Below are positions 43,599 through 50,972 of a stretch of 58,930 nt of DNA, piece by piece (positions within the stretch are counted from its first letter, which is position 1; each line of letters opens with the position of its first letter). Below the pieces are notes generated by a model that had not been told where the DNA came from, did not search any database, and saw nothing but the letters and a program-made list of their open reading frames with translations. The position numbers and the translations under genes were made by a program. Source of the stretch: Candidatus Methanomethylophilaceae archaeon (lineage in GTDB: Archaea > Thermoplasmatota > Thermoplasmata > Methanomassiliicoccales > Methanomethylophilaceae); NCBI GenBank assembly GCA_017935945.1, contig JAGBGN010000023.1, forward strand, positions 1-58,930, written 5' to 3'.

Positions 43599-44597
43599 AT
43601 GAGGATATTCATCTGTGGTTTCGGAACCGTCGGCCAGGGATTTGCCGAAGTCGTTGCGGACAAGACATCGTATTTCAAGAAGAGGTATGGTCGCGATGCG
43701 ATAATCGTCGGCGCGATGGATTCCAAATCGTATGTGGTCGATCAGAACGGATTGGATCCCATCGGATTGGTCGCCACGAAGAAGGACAGCAAACGTGTGG
43801 GGGCAAACACCTACACGGATTCCACCGCAGTCCTGGACATGGTAGACTACGACATACTGGTGGAGGTCAGTCCGACCGATGTGAACACCGGAGGCGTGGG
43901 TCTCATCAACATAAAGCATGCACTTTCGAAGGGCAAGGACGTGATCACGGTCAACAAGGGCCCCCTCGCACTGAAATTCAGGGAACTTATGGATCTGGCC
44001 AAAACCAATGGATGCCTCCTCCGTTTCGAAGGTTCCGTAGGGGGTGCGATGCCCATAATCAACCTCTGCACAGAAAGTCTGGCAGGCGGGGAGATCAAAT
44101 CCGTACGCGGAATCCTGAATGGTACATGCAACTTCATCCTGAGCAAGATGGACAACGGTCAGCCGTTCGAACAGGCATTGAAGGAAGCCCAGCAGATGGG
44201 TTATGCCGAGACAGACCCCACCAATGACATCGAAGGCTATGATACCGCCTGCAAGGTGGTCATCCTGGCCAATTCCGTGTTCGGAAGGGATGTGTCCTTC
44301 AAGGATGTGGACATCACAGGAATCACATCGATCACGGAGGATGCCATCTCCATGGCCGCATCACGCAACATGGTCATAAGGCTCATCGGAGAAGTGTCTG
44401 CAACCAAACTGGAAGTGAGCCCCAGGCTCGTCCCCAAGGGACACCCCCTCGGAATATCCGGTACCCTCAACACAGCGCAGATTCTCAGCGATATCGCTGG
44501 TCCGATCACAGTCTCCGGACGTGGTGCAGGTCGTCTCGAGACCGCATCTGCTATACTCAGCGACCTGATCGCAGTCATGGACAAGAGGTTGCTCTGA
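43599..44597 (+). CDS. hom: Homoserine dehydrogenase
   Basis: A 332-residue NAD(P)-dependent homoserine dehydrogenase. Rossmann motif FICGFGTVGQGFAEV at residues 3-17. The catalytic region VRGILNGTCNFILSKM lies near 168 and GYAETDPTNDIEGYDTACKVVILAN near 205, where the conserved Asp, Glu and Lys sit. There is no C-terminal ACT domain; the preceding ACT protein may take its place. It gives homoserine for threonine, and via citramalate the pathway reaches isoleucine. Confidence 0.95.
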   Translation: MRIFICGFGTVGQGFAEVVADKTSYFKKRYGRDAIIVGAMDSKSYVVDQNGLDPIGLVATKKDSKRVGANTYTDSTAVLDMVDYDILVEVSPTDVNTGGVGLINIKHALSKGKDVITVNKGPLALKFRELMDLAKTNGCLLRFEGSVGGAMPIINLCTESLAGGEIKSVRGILNGTCNFILSKMDNGQPFEQALKEAQQMGYAETDPTNDIEGYDTACKVVILANSVFGRDVSFKDVDITGITSITEDAISMAASRNMVIRLIGEVSATKLEVSPRLVPKGHPLGISGTLNTAQILSDIAGPITVSGRGAGRLETASAILSDLIAVMDKRLL

Positions 44598-44598
44598 G

Positions 44599-46161
44599 AT
44601 GAGCGTGAAGATCTTCGATACCACATTGCGTGATGGGTCGCAGACCCTCGGTATCACGTTCTCCTGCGAGGACAAACTGGACATCCTGAAGAAACTGGAT
44701 GAATTCGGAGTCGATTTCGTCGAGGGAGGTTGGCCTGGATCGAACCCTCGTGATGATGAGTTCTTCAGGAAAGCATCCGAATTGAATCTGAAACACTGCG
44801 AACTGGTGGCATTCGGAAGCACCAGGAGATTCGGTACCAGTGCATCCGAGGACCAGGGCATGAAACTGCTTGCGGATTGTCCGGTTGAATGGTGCTGCAT
44901 ATTCGGCAAATCCTGGGATTTCCAGGTGACCACCGCACTCGGCATAGAATTGGAACAGAACCTCGAAATGATATCGGACAGTGTAAAGTTCCTCAGGGAA
45001 TCGGGGAAGAAGGTCATGTTCGATGCGGAGCACTTCTTCGATGGTTACAAATCCAACCCGGAATACGCCATCAGGGTGTTGGAAACCGCACACGCCAGTG
45101 GTGCAGAATGGTTGGTGCTCTGCGATACCAATGGTGGATCCCTGCCATCGGAGGTGTCCGAGATCGTGGAACAGGTGCTCATGACATTGGATGCCCCGTT
45201 GGGCATACATTGCCACAACGATTCCGACCTCGCAACCGCCTGCTCGATCGCTGCAGTGGATTCGGGTTGCACCATGGTACAGGGCACGATAAACGGACTC
45301 GGAGAGAGATGCGGTAATGCGAACCTATGCAGTATAATCCCCAACCTTGTGTTCAAATCTGGGTACGAGCTCGACAACATAAGGATGGGGGACCTGACCT
45401 CACTCTCCAAATACGTTGGTGAGATCGCCAACATGACCTTGCCGGACAGTATGCCCTATGTGGGAGAGAGGGCGTTCGCCCATAAGGCCGGCATACACGT
45501 TTCTGCACTCGTCAAGGACACCCGCACATACGAGCATATCGACCCATCGATGGTCGGCAACAGCCGCAAACTCCTCGTATCGGACATGTCCGGAAAATCC
45601 AACATAAGCGAGAAACTCAACGAACTCGGTCTGGAGGTGTCCGATGACAGCAGGGATATCGCCAACAAGATCAAGGAGATGGAGAGCATGGGTTACCAGT
45701 TCGAAGGTGCCGATGCAAGCTTCGAATTGCTCGTCAAGAGACTGAGGAATGACATAGAACCGATGTTCAATGTCTCCGGATTCACCGTGTACACGGACGA
45801 CCGTGGAGGACAGATGATGGACTCCGAGGCGAGCGTGAAGGTGTATGACATGGAAGGCAACATGGAGCACACCGCTGCAGATGGTAATGGGCCGGTCAAT
45901 GCTCTGGACAATGCCTTGAGGAAGGCACTGATGAAGTTCTTCCCCGTATTGAAAGACATAAGGCTCACGGATTACAAGGTACGTGTACTGGATGAGAAAT
46001 CCGCGACCGCCGCCTGTGTAAGGGTTCTCATCAGATCCACAGACGGCAACGATAGCTGGACCACCGTAGGTGTGTCCGACAATGTAATTAGAGCGAGTTT
46101 GGTCGCTCTCGTAGATTCGATTGAATATGCACTCATAAAACATTCAGAGGTAAGACCATGA
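44599..46161 (+). CDS. cimA: (R)-citramalate synthase
   Basis: A 520-residue member of the isopropylmalate/citramalate synthase family. The catalytic TIM barrel starts FDTTLRDGSQTLGITFS, with EGGWPGSNPRDDEFF near 40, and the HxH metal site is GIHCHNDSDLATA near 207. A C-terminal LeuA-dimer-type regulatory domain follows from about 400. The VEGGWPGSNPRD form is characteristic of citramalate synthases, which condense pyruvate and acetyl-CoA for isoleucine. It begins one base after the hom stop and overlaps the next ACT gene (ATGA). Confidence 0.92.
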   Translation: MSVKIFDTTLRDGSQTLGITFSCEDKLDILKKLDEFGVDFVEGGWPGSNPRDDEFFRKASELNLKHCELVAFGSTRRFGTSASEDQGMKLLADCPVEWCCIFGKSWDFQVTTALGIELEQNLEMISDSVKFLRESGKKVMFDAEHFFDGYKSNPEYAIRVLETAHASGAEWLVLCDTNGGSLPSEVSEIVEQVLMTLDAPLGIHCHNDSDLATACSIAAVDSGCTMVQGTINGLGERCGNANLCSIIPNLVFKSGYELDNIRMGDLTSLSKYVGEIANMTLPDSMPYVGERAFAHKAGIHVSALVKDTRTYEHIDPSMVGNSRKLLVSDMSGKSNISEKLNELGLEVSDDSRDIANKIKEMESMGYQFEGADASFELLVKRLRNDIEPMFNVSGFTVYTDDRGGQMMDSEASVKVYDMEGNMEHTAADGNGPVNALDNALRKALMKFFPVLKDIRLTDYKVRVLDEKSATAACVRVLIRSTDGNDSWTTVGVSDNVIRASLVALVDSIEYALIKHSEVRP

Positions 46162-46430
46162 AGAGAATAATCATCACGCTCGTAGGAAAGGACCATGTGG
46201 GCATCATCGGCCCCGTCTGCAACTTCTTCGCAGACAACAACATCAACATCCTCGATATCAAACAGACCACTGTCCAGGAGTACATCAACATGATGATGAT
46301 TGTCGACATAGAGAAGTACGACAAGGATTTCGATACCCTGGTTTCCGATCTGGACAAGACCGGCGAGAAGGTATCATGCATCATCAAAGCCCAGCATGAA
46401 GAGATATTCGAGATGATGCACCGTATCTGA
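46158..46430 (+). CDS. ACT-domain protein (UPF0237/GcvR-like)
   Basis: A 90-residue single ACT domain (IIITLVGKDHVGIIGPVCNFFADNNINILDI), the small partner that typically accompanies UPF0210 proteins. The ligand is not known; GcvR relatives sense glycine. Its start overlaps the cimA stop, and the UPF0210 gene begins 18 bases later. Confidence 0.9.
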   Translation: MKRIIITLVGKDHVGIIGPVCNFFADNNINILDIKQTTVQEYINMMMIVDIEKYDKDFDTLVSDLDKTGEKVSCIIKAQHEEIFEMMHRI

Positions 46431-46448
46431 GGTGGTTTCTTGGTAGAG

Positions 46449-47804
46449 ATGAAAGAAGTGTTCGAGACCAACGACATGGTCTCACACGAGAACCTTGATG
46501 TAAGGACCATCACGATGGGTATCAGTCTCCTCGACTGCATAGATTCGGACCTGGATACGCTGTGCAAGAACATATACGACAAGATCACAGCATCCGCCAG
46601 GGACCTCGTCAGAGTCGGCGATGACATAGGATTGGAATTCGGCGTCCCTGTCATAAACAAGAGGATATCCGTCACACCCATCGCATTGGTGGGTGGATCC
46701 GCTTGCAAATCACCTGAGGACTTCGTCAAAGTCGCTGAGACACTGGACTCCGCCGCAAAGGAGGTGGGCGTCAACTTCATCGGAGGATATTCCGCACTCG
46801 TCCAGAAGGGTATGACCCCGGCTGACAGGAACCTCATCCTCTCTGTGCCCGAAGCACTGAAGAGGACCGAACGTGTCTGTTCCTCCATAAGCCTCGGATC
46901 CACCAAGACAGGCATCAACATGGATGCCGTCAGGCTCATGGGAGACATCATCCTGGAATCAGCAGAACTCACCAAGGAGGATGATTCCCTCGGTTGTGCC
47001 AAACTCGTCGTGTTCTGCAACCCTCCGGACGATAACCCGTTCATGGCCGGAGCCTTCCACGGAGTTACTGAATCGGACCGTATCATCAACGTCGGTGTTA
47101 GCGGACCTGGCGTCGTCAAGAACGTCCTCTCCAAGGTCCGTGGAGAGAACTTCGAAGTCCTATGCGAGACCATCAAGAAGACCGCATTCAAGGTCACCAG
47201 GGTCGGACAGCTCTTCGCCAAGGAGGCTTCCAGAAGACTCGATGTGCCCTTCGGCATCGTTGACCTCTCCCTTGCCCCCACCCCTGCAGTGGGAGACAGT
47301 ATAGCAGACATCATACACGAGATGGGAATGGAGTACGCAGGAGCCCCTGGAACCACAGCCGCGCTTGCAATCCTCAACGACCAGGTAAAGAAGGGAGGAG
47401 TCATGGCATCATCCTATGTCGGTGGACTCAGTGGAGCATTCATCCCTGTAACCGAAGACAAATCAATGGCATATGCGGCTGAGATCGGTGCACTTACCCT
47501 CGAGAAACTGGAAGCGATGACATGCGTGTGCTCTGTCGGTCTCGACATGATTGCGATACCTGGAGATACCCCTGCAACCACCATCGCCGGCATAATCGCT
47601 GACGAGATGGCCATCGGCATGATCAATCAGAAGACCACAGCCGTGAGGATCATCCCTGTCATCGGAAAAGGCGTTGGGGATGTCGCGGAATTCGGAGGAC
47701 TTCTGGGTGAAGCCAAGATCATGCCTGTGAACAAATTCGGTTGTGCCGACTTTGTGAACAGGGGCGGAAGGATTCCCGCACCCATCCACAGTTTCAAAAA
47801 CTAA
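46449..47804 (+). CDS. UPF0210 (DUF711/PFL-like) protein
   Basis: A 451-residue UPF0210 protein with a fold related to glycyl-radical enzymes but of unknown activity. Conserved pieces are [14 protein letters not shown] near the start, [12 protein letters not shown] near 115, [18 protein letters not shown] near 195 and [17 protein letters not shown] near 275. I choose ATG 46449, ten bases after GAGGTGG; a TTG three codons upstream is also in frame. It is always found with a UPF0237 ACT protein, as here. It closes the operon, with a strong terminator after it. Confidence 0.92.
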   Translation: MKEVFETNDMVSHENLDVRTITMGISLLDCIDSDLDTLCKNIYDKITASARDLVRVGDDIGLEFGVPVINKRISVTPIALVGGSACKSPEDFVKVAETLDSAAKEVGVNFIGGYSALVQKGMTPADRNLILSVPEALKRTERVCSSISLGSTKTGINMDAVRLMGDIILESAELTKEDDSLGCAKLVVFCNPPDDNPFMAGAFHGVTESDRIINVGVSGPGVVKNVLSKVRGENFEVLCETIKKTAFKVTRVGQLFAKEASRRLDVPFGIVDLSLAPTPAVGDSIADIIHEMGMEYAGAPGTTAALAILNDQVKKGGVMASSYVGGLSGAFIPVTEDKSMAYAAEIGALTLEKLEAMTCVCSVGLDMIAIPGDTPATTIAGIIADEMAIGMINQKTTAVRIIPVIGKGVGDVAEFGGLLGEAKIMPVNKFGCADFVNRGGRIPAPIHSFKN

Positions 47805-47808
47805 ACAA

Positions 47809-47836
47809 GTGGGCATGCGCCCACATTTCCTTTTGT
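47809..47836 (+). terminator. Terminator of the hom-cimA-UPF0210 operon
   Basis: GTGGGC-ATGC-GCCCAC stem at 47809-47824, followed by ATTTCCTTTTGTTTTG; starts 4 bases after the stop. Confidence 0.75.
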
Positions 47837-47959
47837 TTTGACGTTTTCCCACTAGGACCGTGAATCGATTCACAACGGCCCGAACCACACATAATTCGGA
47901 CATCATAAACCCAATCAAAGGGGCGACAGTAAATTTGAAAACATAAAATCCAAAAAAAG

Positions 47960-47990
47960 AGAAAAAGGATTATCGGCACCCGAGGGTGCC
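47960..47990 (-). terminator. Terminator after tRNA-Trp
   Basis: On the minus strand, GGCACC-CTCG-GGTGCC is followed by T-rich ATAATCCTTTTTCTC, 25 bases beyond the tRNA-Trp 3' end. Confidence 0.65.
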
Positions 47991-48015
47991 AGAGAATCAG
48001 TAAAGAAACGCAAGG

Positions 48016-48189
48016 TGGGGGCAGAGGGATTTGAACCCCCGTCAGCGGGTTTCCACTACGGGAGGAGCTACCTCCCGCGGAATCAATGAGTCATCGCTCC
48101 AGTTAGTCATCAACTACTGTCAGCAAACCCATTTACAATCACGCTCAATAACTGGAGCCCGCCAGTCTGCCAGGTTAGCCTATACCCCC
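48016..48189 (-). tRNA. tRNA-Trp (CCA) with a 101-nt intron
   Basis: The exons are 48152-48189 and 48016-48050. Acceptor GGGGGTA/TGCCCCC with A73. Anticodon stem GCGGG/CCCGC. Loop CTCCAG then, after the intron, A, giving anticodon CCA. T-arm GGGGG-TTCAAAT-CCCTC region is good. The intron (48051-48151) interrupts after position 37, the standard archaeal site, and would be cut by the splicing endonuclease and sealed by RtcB. It contains box C/D-like motifs. No TATA box lies directly upstream; the gene probably shares a transcript with rpl41e. Confidence 0.92.
48051..48151 (-). ncRNA. tRNA-Trp intron with box C/D guide features
   Basis: On the minus strand the intron holds GTGATTG (C-like), an antisense stretch ATGGGTTTG, CTGA (D'), CAGTAG, TTGATGA (C'), a second antisense stretch CTAACTGGAGCG, and ATGA (D-like). 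By the fifth-nucleotide-upstream-of-D rule, the first guide points at C39 and the second at C34 of the same pre-tRNA. Haloarchaeal and other archaeal tRNA-Trp introns are known to guide 2'-O-methylation at positions 34 and 39, which supports the reading. Confidence 0.7.
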
Positions 48190-48211
48190 TGGAGTGTGAT
48201 AGCAGGTGCGA

Positions 48212-48319
48212 TCACTTCTTGCGCATCTTTGCTGCTCTCTTTCTTCTTCTCATTTTCTTCTTGCGCCATTTCCAACGCTGGTTACCGCGTTTCTTCCAGG
48301 CGCGTGAGCCTCTCTTCAT
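48212..48319 (-). CDS. rpl41e: Large-subunit ribosomal protein L41e
   Basis: A 35-residue, extremely basic peptide (MKRGSRAWKKRGNQRWKWRK, then KKMRRRKRAAKMRKK). Length and Arg/Lys/Trp pattern match L41e, the smallest ribosomal protein, which bridges the subunits. The ATG follows AAGGAAGG by about 6 bases. It lies between tRNA-Arg and tRNA-Trp, all on the minus strand, and is so short that it is easily missed. Confidence 0.85.
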   Translation of the reverse strand: MKRGSRAWKKRGNQRWKWRKKKMRRRKRAAKMRKK

Positions 48320-48343
48320 GTTGTTTCCTTCCTTGGAATGCGT

Positions 48344-48359
48344 CATCACGTACGTGATG
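48344..48359. promoter_or_regulatory. 16-bp perfect palindrome between tRNA-Arg and rpl41e
   Basis: CATCACGTACGTGATG reads the same on both strands. It sits 10 bases past the tRNA-Arg 3' end and about 25 bases before the rpl41e ATG. It could be a processing hairpin in a joint transcript or a DNA-binding site. Confidence 0.5.
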
Positions 48360-48368
48360 CTTCCTTGG

Positions 48369-48443
48369 CGGGCCCGTCGGGATTCGAACCCGAGGCGTCT
48401 GGCTTAGAAGGCCAGCGCTATATCCTGGCTAAGCCACGAGCCC
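48369..48443 (-). tRNA. tRNA-Arg (TCT)
   Basis: Acceptor GGGCTCG/CGGGCCC, discriminator G. Anticodon stem CTGGC/GCCAG with loop CTTCTAA, giving anticodon TCT. T-arm with GTTCGAAT. CCA is not encoded. TATA-like CTTTATATCA lies about 30-38 bases upstream on the minus strand. Confidence 0.93.
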
Positions 48444-48538
48444 ACTCTTAGCCCCTCCATCTTCTTCTATGATATAAAGTTTCCTGGGATTACAGATGTA
48501 AGCCCAGGAAACATTTCGGGCAAAATGCCGTTTTATGT

Positions 48539-49150
48539 TCACAGATTATCGATTGAAGACTCGATTGCAGACGTATCGATGTAGTCCATGATCGAACCAT
48601 AGCCCATGAACATGAAGATCGCTTCAACGATACACACCAGACCGAGGAGTCCCAGCATCGGCCAGCAGTTGAACAGCTTTCCGAACAACATGACGATTGC
48701 TTCGGCGAAATTGGCGATCATGTACACCATGGAACCGATTATGAATGCCACGACGATCCTGGGCCAACCCTCTGACAAGGGTGTCAGATCGATACTATCG
48801 AACAACATGGCCCCATTCAAATCGCCCATGGCCAGATAGATTATGACCATGACGAACAACGACATGATTGCTGCGACGTGTACATCACGGAAAGGACGTA
48901 TGATCAAAGTGAATGCCGCTATGGAGACTATCACTGATGTCACCAACTCCCACTGTCCATAGAACACGACAGCCTCTGAAGCCATGATGACACCGAAAAT
49001 CAATCCAAGAAGGACCAGGAACTTGTATTTCAAAGACTCCTTTCCCTTGAGATACATTATTACGATCAACAGTGCGAGAATACCGCCGATCATGAGTATC
49101 GTCTCGGGAACATTGCTGTTGAACCAAGACTCTATAGTTTCGGTACCCAT
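48539..49150 (-). CDS. Multi-pass membrane protein of unknown function
   Basis: A 203-residue protein with six to seven hydrophobic segments (for example TILMIGGILALLIVIMYL near 16, VTSVIVSIAAFTLIIRP near 72 and VVAFIIGSMVYMIANFAEAIVMLF near 130). It has short polar loops and an acidic C-terminus (MDYIDTSAIESSIDNL). No family is recognised. I start at MGTETIES. An upstream extension would read through a terminator-like hairpin. It lies alone between tRNA-Arg and the PNPOx-like gene. Confidence 0.75.
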   Translation of the reverse strand: MGTETIESWFNSNVPETILMIGGILALLIVIMYLKGKESLKYKFLVLLGLIFGVIMASEAVVFYGQWELVTSVIVSIAAFTLIIRPFRDVHVAAIMSLFVMVIIYLAMGDLNGAMLFDSIDLTPLSEGWPRIVVAFIIGSMVYMIANFAEAIVMLFGKLFNCWPMLGLLGLVCIVEAIFMFMGYGSIMDYIDTSAIESSIDNL

Positions 49151-49178
49151 GAGTGGAGATTGATTATAAAGTATAAAA

Positions 49179-49192
49179 CCCCCGCTAGGGGG
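49179..49192 (-). terminator. Hairpin after the PNPOx-like gene
   Basis: On the minus strand CCCCC-TAGC-GGGGG is followed by TTTTATAC; begins 16 bases after the stop. Confidence 0.6.
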
Positions 49193-49208
49193 CTGTTTTT
49201 GATTGGGT

Positions 49209-49607
49209 TTATGCGATCTTGCTTCCGGCGTTGGGAGTGGCACCCTCGTCGTAAACCTCTGCGACATCGAATGCCCAGATGGCTCCGGCCCTGAGGTTGA
49301 TCTTGGCGAGGTTCTCGTTCATCTGATCGAGCATGGGTCCCTCTGCGATGCGGACGGGGTTGGCGAGAACGATCTCGTAGGACTCCATTCCTGCAGAGAT
49401 GAGGATTGCAGCCTTGGGGTTGGCACTGAGGTTGGCTGAAGCCCTCTTCATGAGGACTTCTCCGACTACGACCTTGTCAGCAGCAGGAGCGACGATGCTT
49501 CCGCAGACGATTGCGTGAGGCTGTCCATCAGCCGAAGCGGTCACGAGTGTCTTGGTAGTGCCCTGGCCACCCAGGAGCTCCATTACATTTGCAGGTATAT
49601 TTGCCAT
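49209..49607 (-). CDS. Pyridoxamine 5'-phosphate oxidase-like flavin-binding protein
   Basis: A 132-residue small split-barrel protein of the PNPOx-like family (TKTLVTASADGQPHAIVCGSI...VVVGEVLMKRASANLSANPKAAILIS). Such proteins bind FMN or F420 as small dimers; the substrate cannot be told from sequence. The C-terminus is short and tail-like. It is divergent from the COG2865-like regulator, with palindromes in the shared 145-base intergenic region. Confidence 0.82.
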   Translation of the reverse strand: MANIPANVMELLGGQGTTKTLVTASADGQPHAIVCGSIVAPAADKVVVGEVLMKRASANLSANPKAAILISAGMESYEIVLANPVRIAEGPMLDQMNENLAKINLRAGAIWAFDVAEVYDEGATPNAGSKIA

Positions 49608-49696
49608 ATTTTCACCTGAACACGAATATCCAAGAACATATTTAGCGGGTTTGTATCATCAATGTAACTGAATACTCATGTTCTCCAGTGGAAGCT

Positions 49697-49735
49697 CTAA
49701 GATTCTTAGAATCGAGTTAAATGTTCATATTTAAC
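49697..49735. promoter_or_regulatory. Two palindromes upstream of the COG2865-like gene
   Basis: CTAAGA-T-TCTTAG (49697-49709) and GTTAAAT-GTTCAT-ATTTAAC (49716-49735) lie 18-56 bases before the ATG, the second overlapping the likely TATA element (TTAAAT). They are candidate binding sites, possibly for the encoded regulator. Confidence 0.55.
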
Positions 49736-49752
49736 TAATAACTACTAAGACC

Positions 49753-50670
49753 ATGGACCAACGTTTCGAGAGAGAAACATCGTCTGTACAGGAATTGTCA
49801 TTCGACCAACTGAAGATGTTCCTCGAGGGGACTGCTTTGAAGTACAATACTCTAGCATCGTCTTTACAAGATGATGATGGACTCTACAACAACCTAGCCC
49901 TCCTGCTATCTGATCAATGCCCCTGGCAATTCGTCCTTGTTTCCAAACACTATGGGACTCTCAGAATCACCCAAGGTTCGATTCTTGTACAGATGATGGA
50001 CATCTTGGAAACGATAAACAGCGTGAATCCCTTACGGATCATTCCTGGAACCGTAGGCCCCATCAGGAAATTTCCCAGACCTGCCATACGTGAATCGATT
50101 TTGAATGCCATGATACATTGCGACTATTCCCAGATGCTGCCTATCGTCATAGAATACGATGATGAGATATTCAGTATCGTATCCCCCGGAGGATCATGGT
50201 TATCGGATAGATGGGTCTGTAACGGCATGGAGGCCCGCAATGAGGATCTGGCCACCATACTGCTGGAACTCGATCTGATCAAACTGAAGGGTCGCGGCAT
50301 GTTTCACATAAAGGACGTGTACCATCGTTCGGGAATGGTTGCAGCATTCACGGACAACGGTAGCCATTTCACAGTCAACCTTCCTTCGATGACCCATCCA
50401 GCTCGAAACAAGGACGAACGCAGAAGGCGTCTCAAATCCATCTTGGAGAACAAGAGACGTATCGATGTCAGGACCGCATCGAGACTCTTGCAGTCCTCTC
50501 CCTATGCCTCAGGAGAAGCACTGGAGGGGCTTGTGGATGAGGGATTCGCATTCTCAATGCTACGCGGTGGGAACAGGATGTACTACCTCTGCGATACAGG
50601 GGACAAACACTTCCCAATCGGTCTCAACGACATAAAGAAACAGGATACTGAAACCAGCAGTGGTGGATGA
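49753..50670 (+). CDS. COG2865-like predicted transcriptional regulator lacking the AlbA_2 domain
   Basis: A 305-residue protein. The middle part (residues about 105-200) carries the PRPAIRESILNAMIHCDYS...IFSIVSPGGSW signature of the HATPase_c_4 domain in COG2865 regulators. The segment DDGLYNNLALLLSDQCPW near 40 is the stretch that normally follows the N-terminal AlbA_2 domain. The AlbA_2 domain itself is missing, so translation begins where that domain would have ended. The C-terminal 90 residues look like a winged helix (RRLKSILENKRRIDVRTASRLLQSS...). It probably binds DNA and controls its own divergent region. Confidence 0.75.
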   Translation: MDQRFERETSSVQELSFDQLKMFLEGTALKYNTLASSLQDDDGLYNNLALLLSDQCPWQFVLVSKHYGTLRITQGSILVQMMDILETINSVNPLRIIPGTVGPIRKFPRPAIRESILNAMIHCDYSQMLPIVIEYDDEIFSIVSPGGSWLSDRWVCNGMEARNEDLATILLELDLIKLKGRGMFHIKDVYHRSGMVAAFTDNGSHFTVNLPSMTHPARNKDERRRRLKSILENKRRIDVRTASRLLQSSPYASGEALEGLVDEGFAFSMLRGGNRMYYLCDTGDKHFPIGLNDIKKQDTETSSGG

Positions 50671-50716
50671 GATGACGAACCACTGGAAAGAACTCAGTAA
50701 ATGATAGAACGAAGAA

Positions 50717-50792
50717 TGGTGGACAGGGCGAGATTCGAACTCGCGGCCTCTACCATGCCAAGGTAACGATCTTCCAACTGATCTACCTGCCC
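50717..50792 (-). tRNA. tRNA-Ala (GGC)
   Basis: Acceptor GGGCAGG/CCTGTCC includes the G3:U70 pair that marks alanine tRNAs. Anticodon loop TTGGCAT between TTACC and GGTAG gives anticodon GGC. T-arm with GTTCGAAT. A73 is followed by an encoded CCA (50717-50719). Minus-strand TATA-like TTTATATACGATG lies about 25 bases upstream. Confidence 0.92.
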
Positions 50793-50917
50793 AACAAACC
50801 AGAAGAACTCTTCATCGTATATAAACTTTTTTAATTGTATAATCCTCAGGATTCCGCGGATGGGAACGGAGGCAGAAACATGAGGGAACTGGTGGATGAC
50901 CAATACGGTGTGTGACG

Positions 50918-50943
50918 CCGGTCGGCCCTTCTGGGTCGACCGG
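50918..50943 (-). terminator. Strong hairpin after purF
   Basis: An 11-bp stem (CCGGTCGACCC / GGGCCGACCGG on the minus strand, one G-U pair) with a 4-base loop, 30 bases past the purF stop. Confidence 0.55.
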
Positions 50944-50972
50944 TGATGAAAATAAGGGGATTGATGTTTGAA

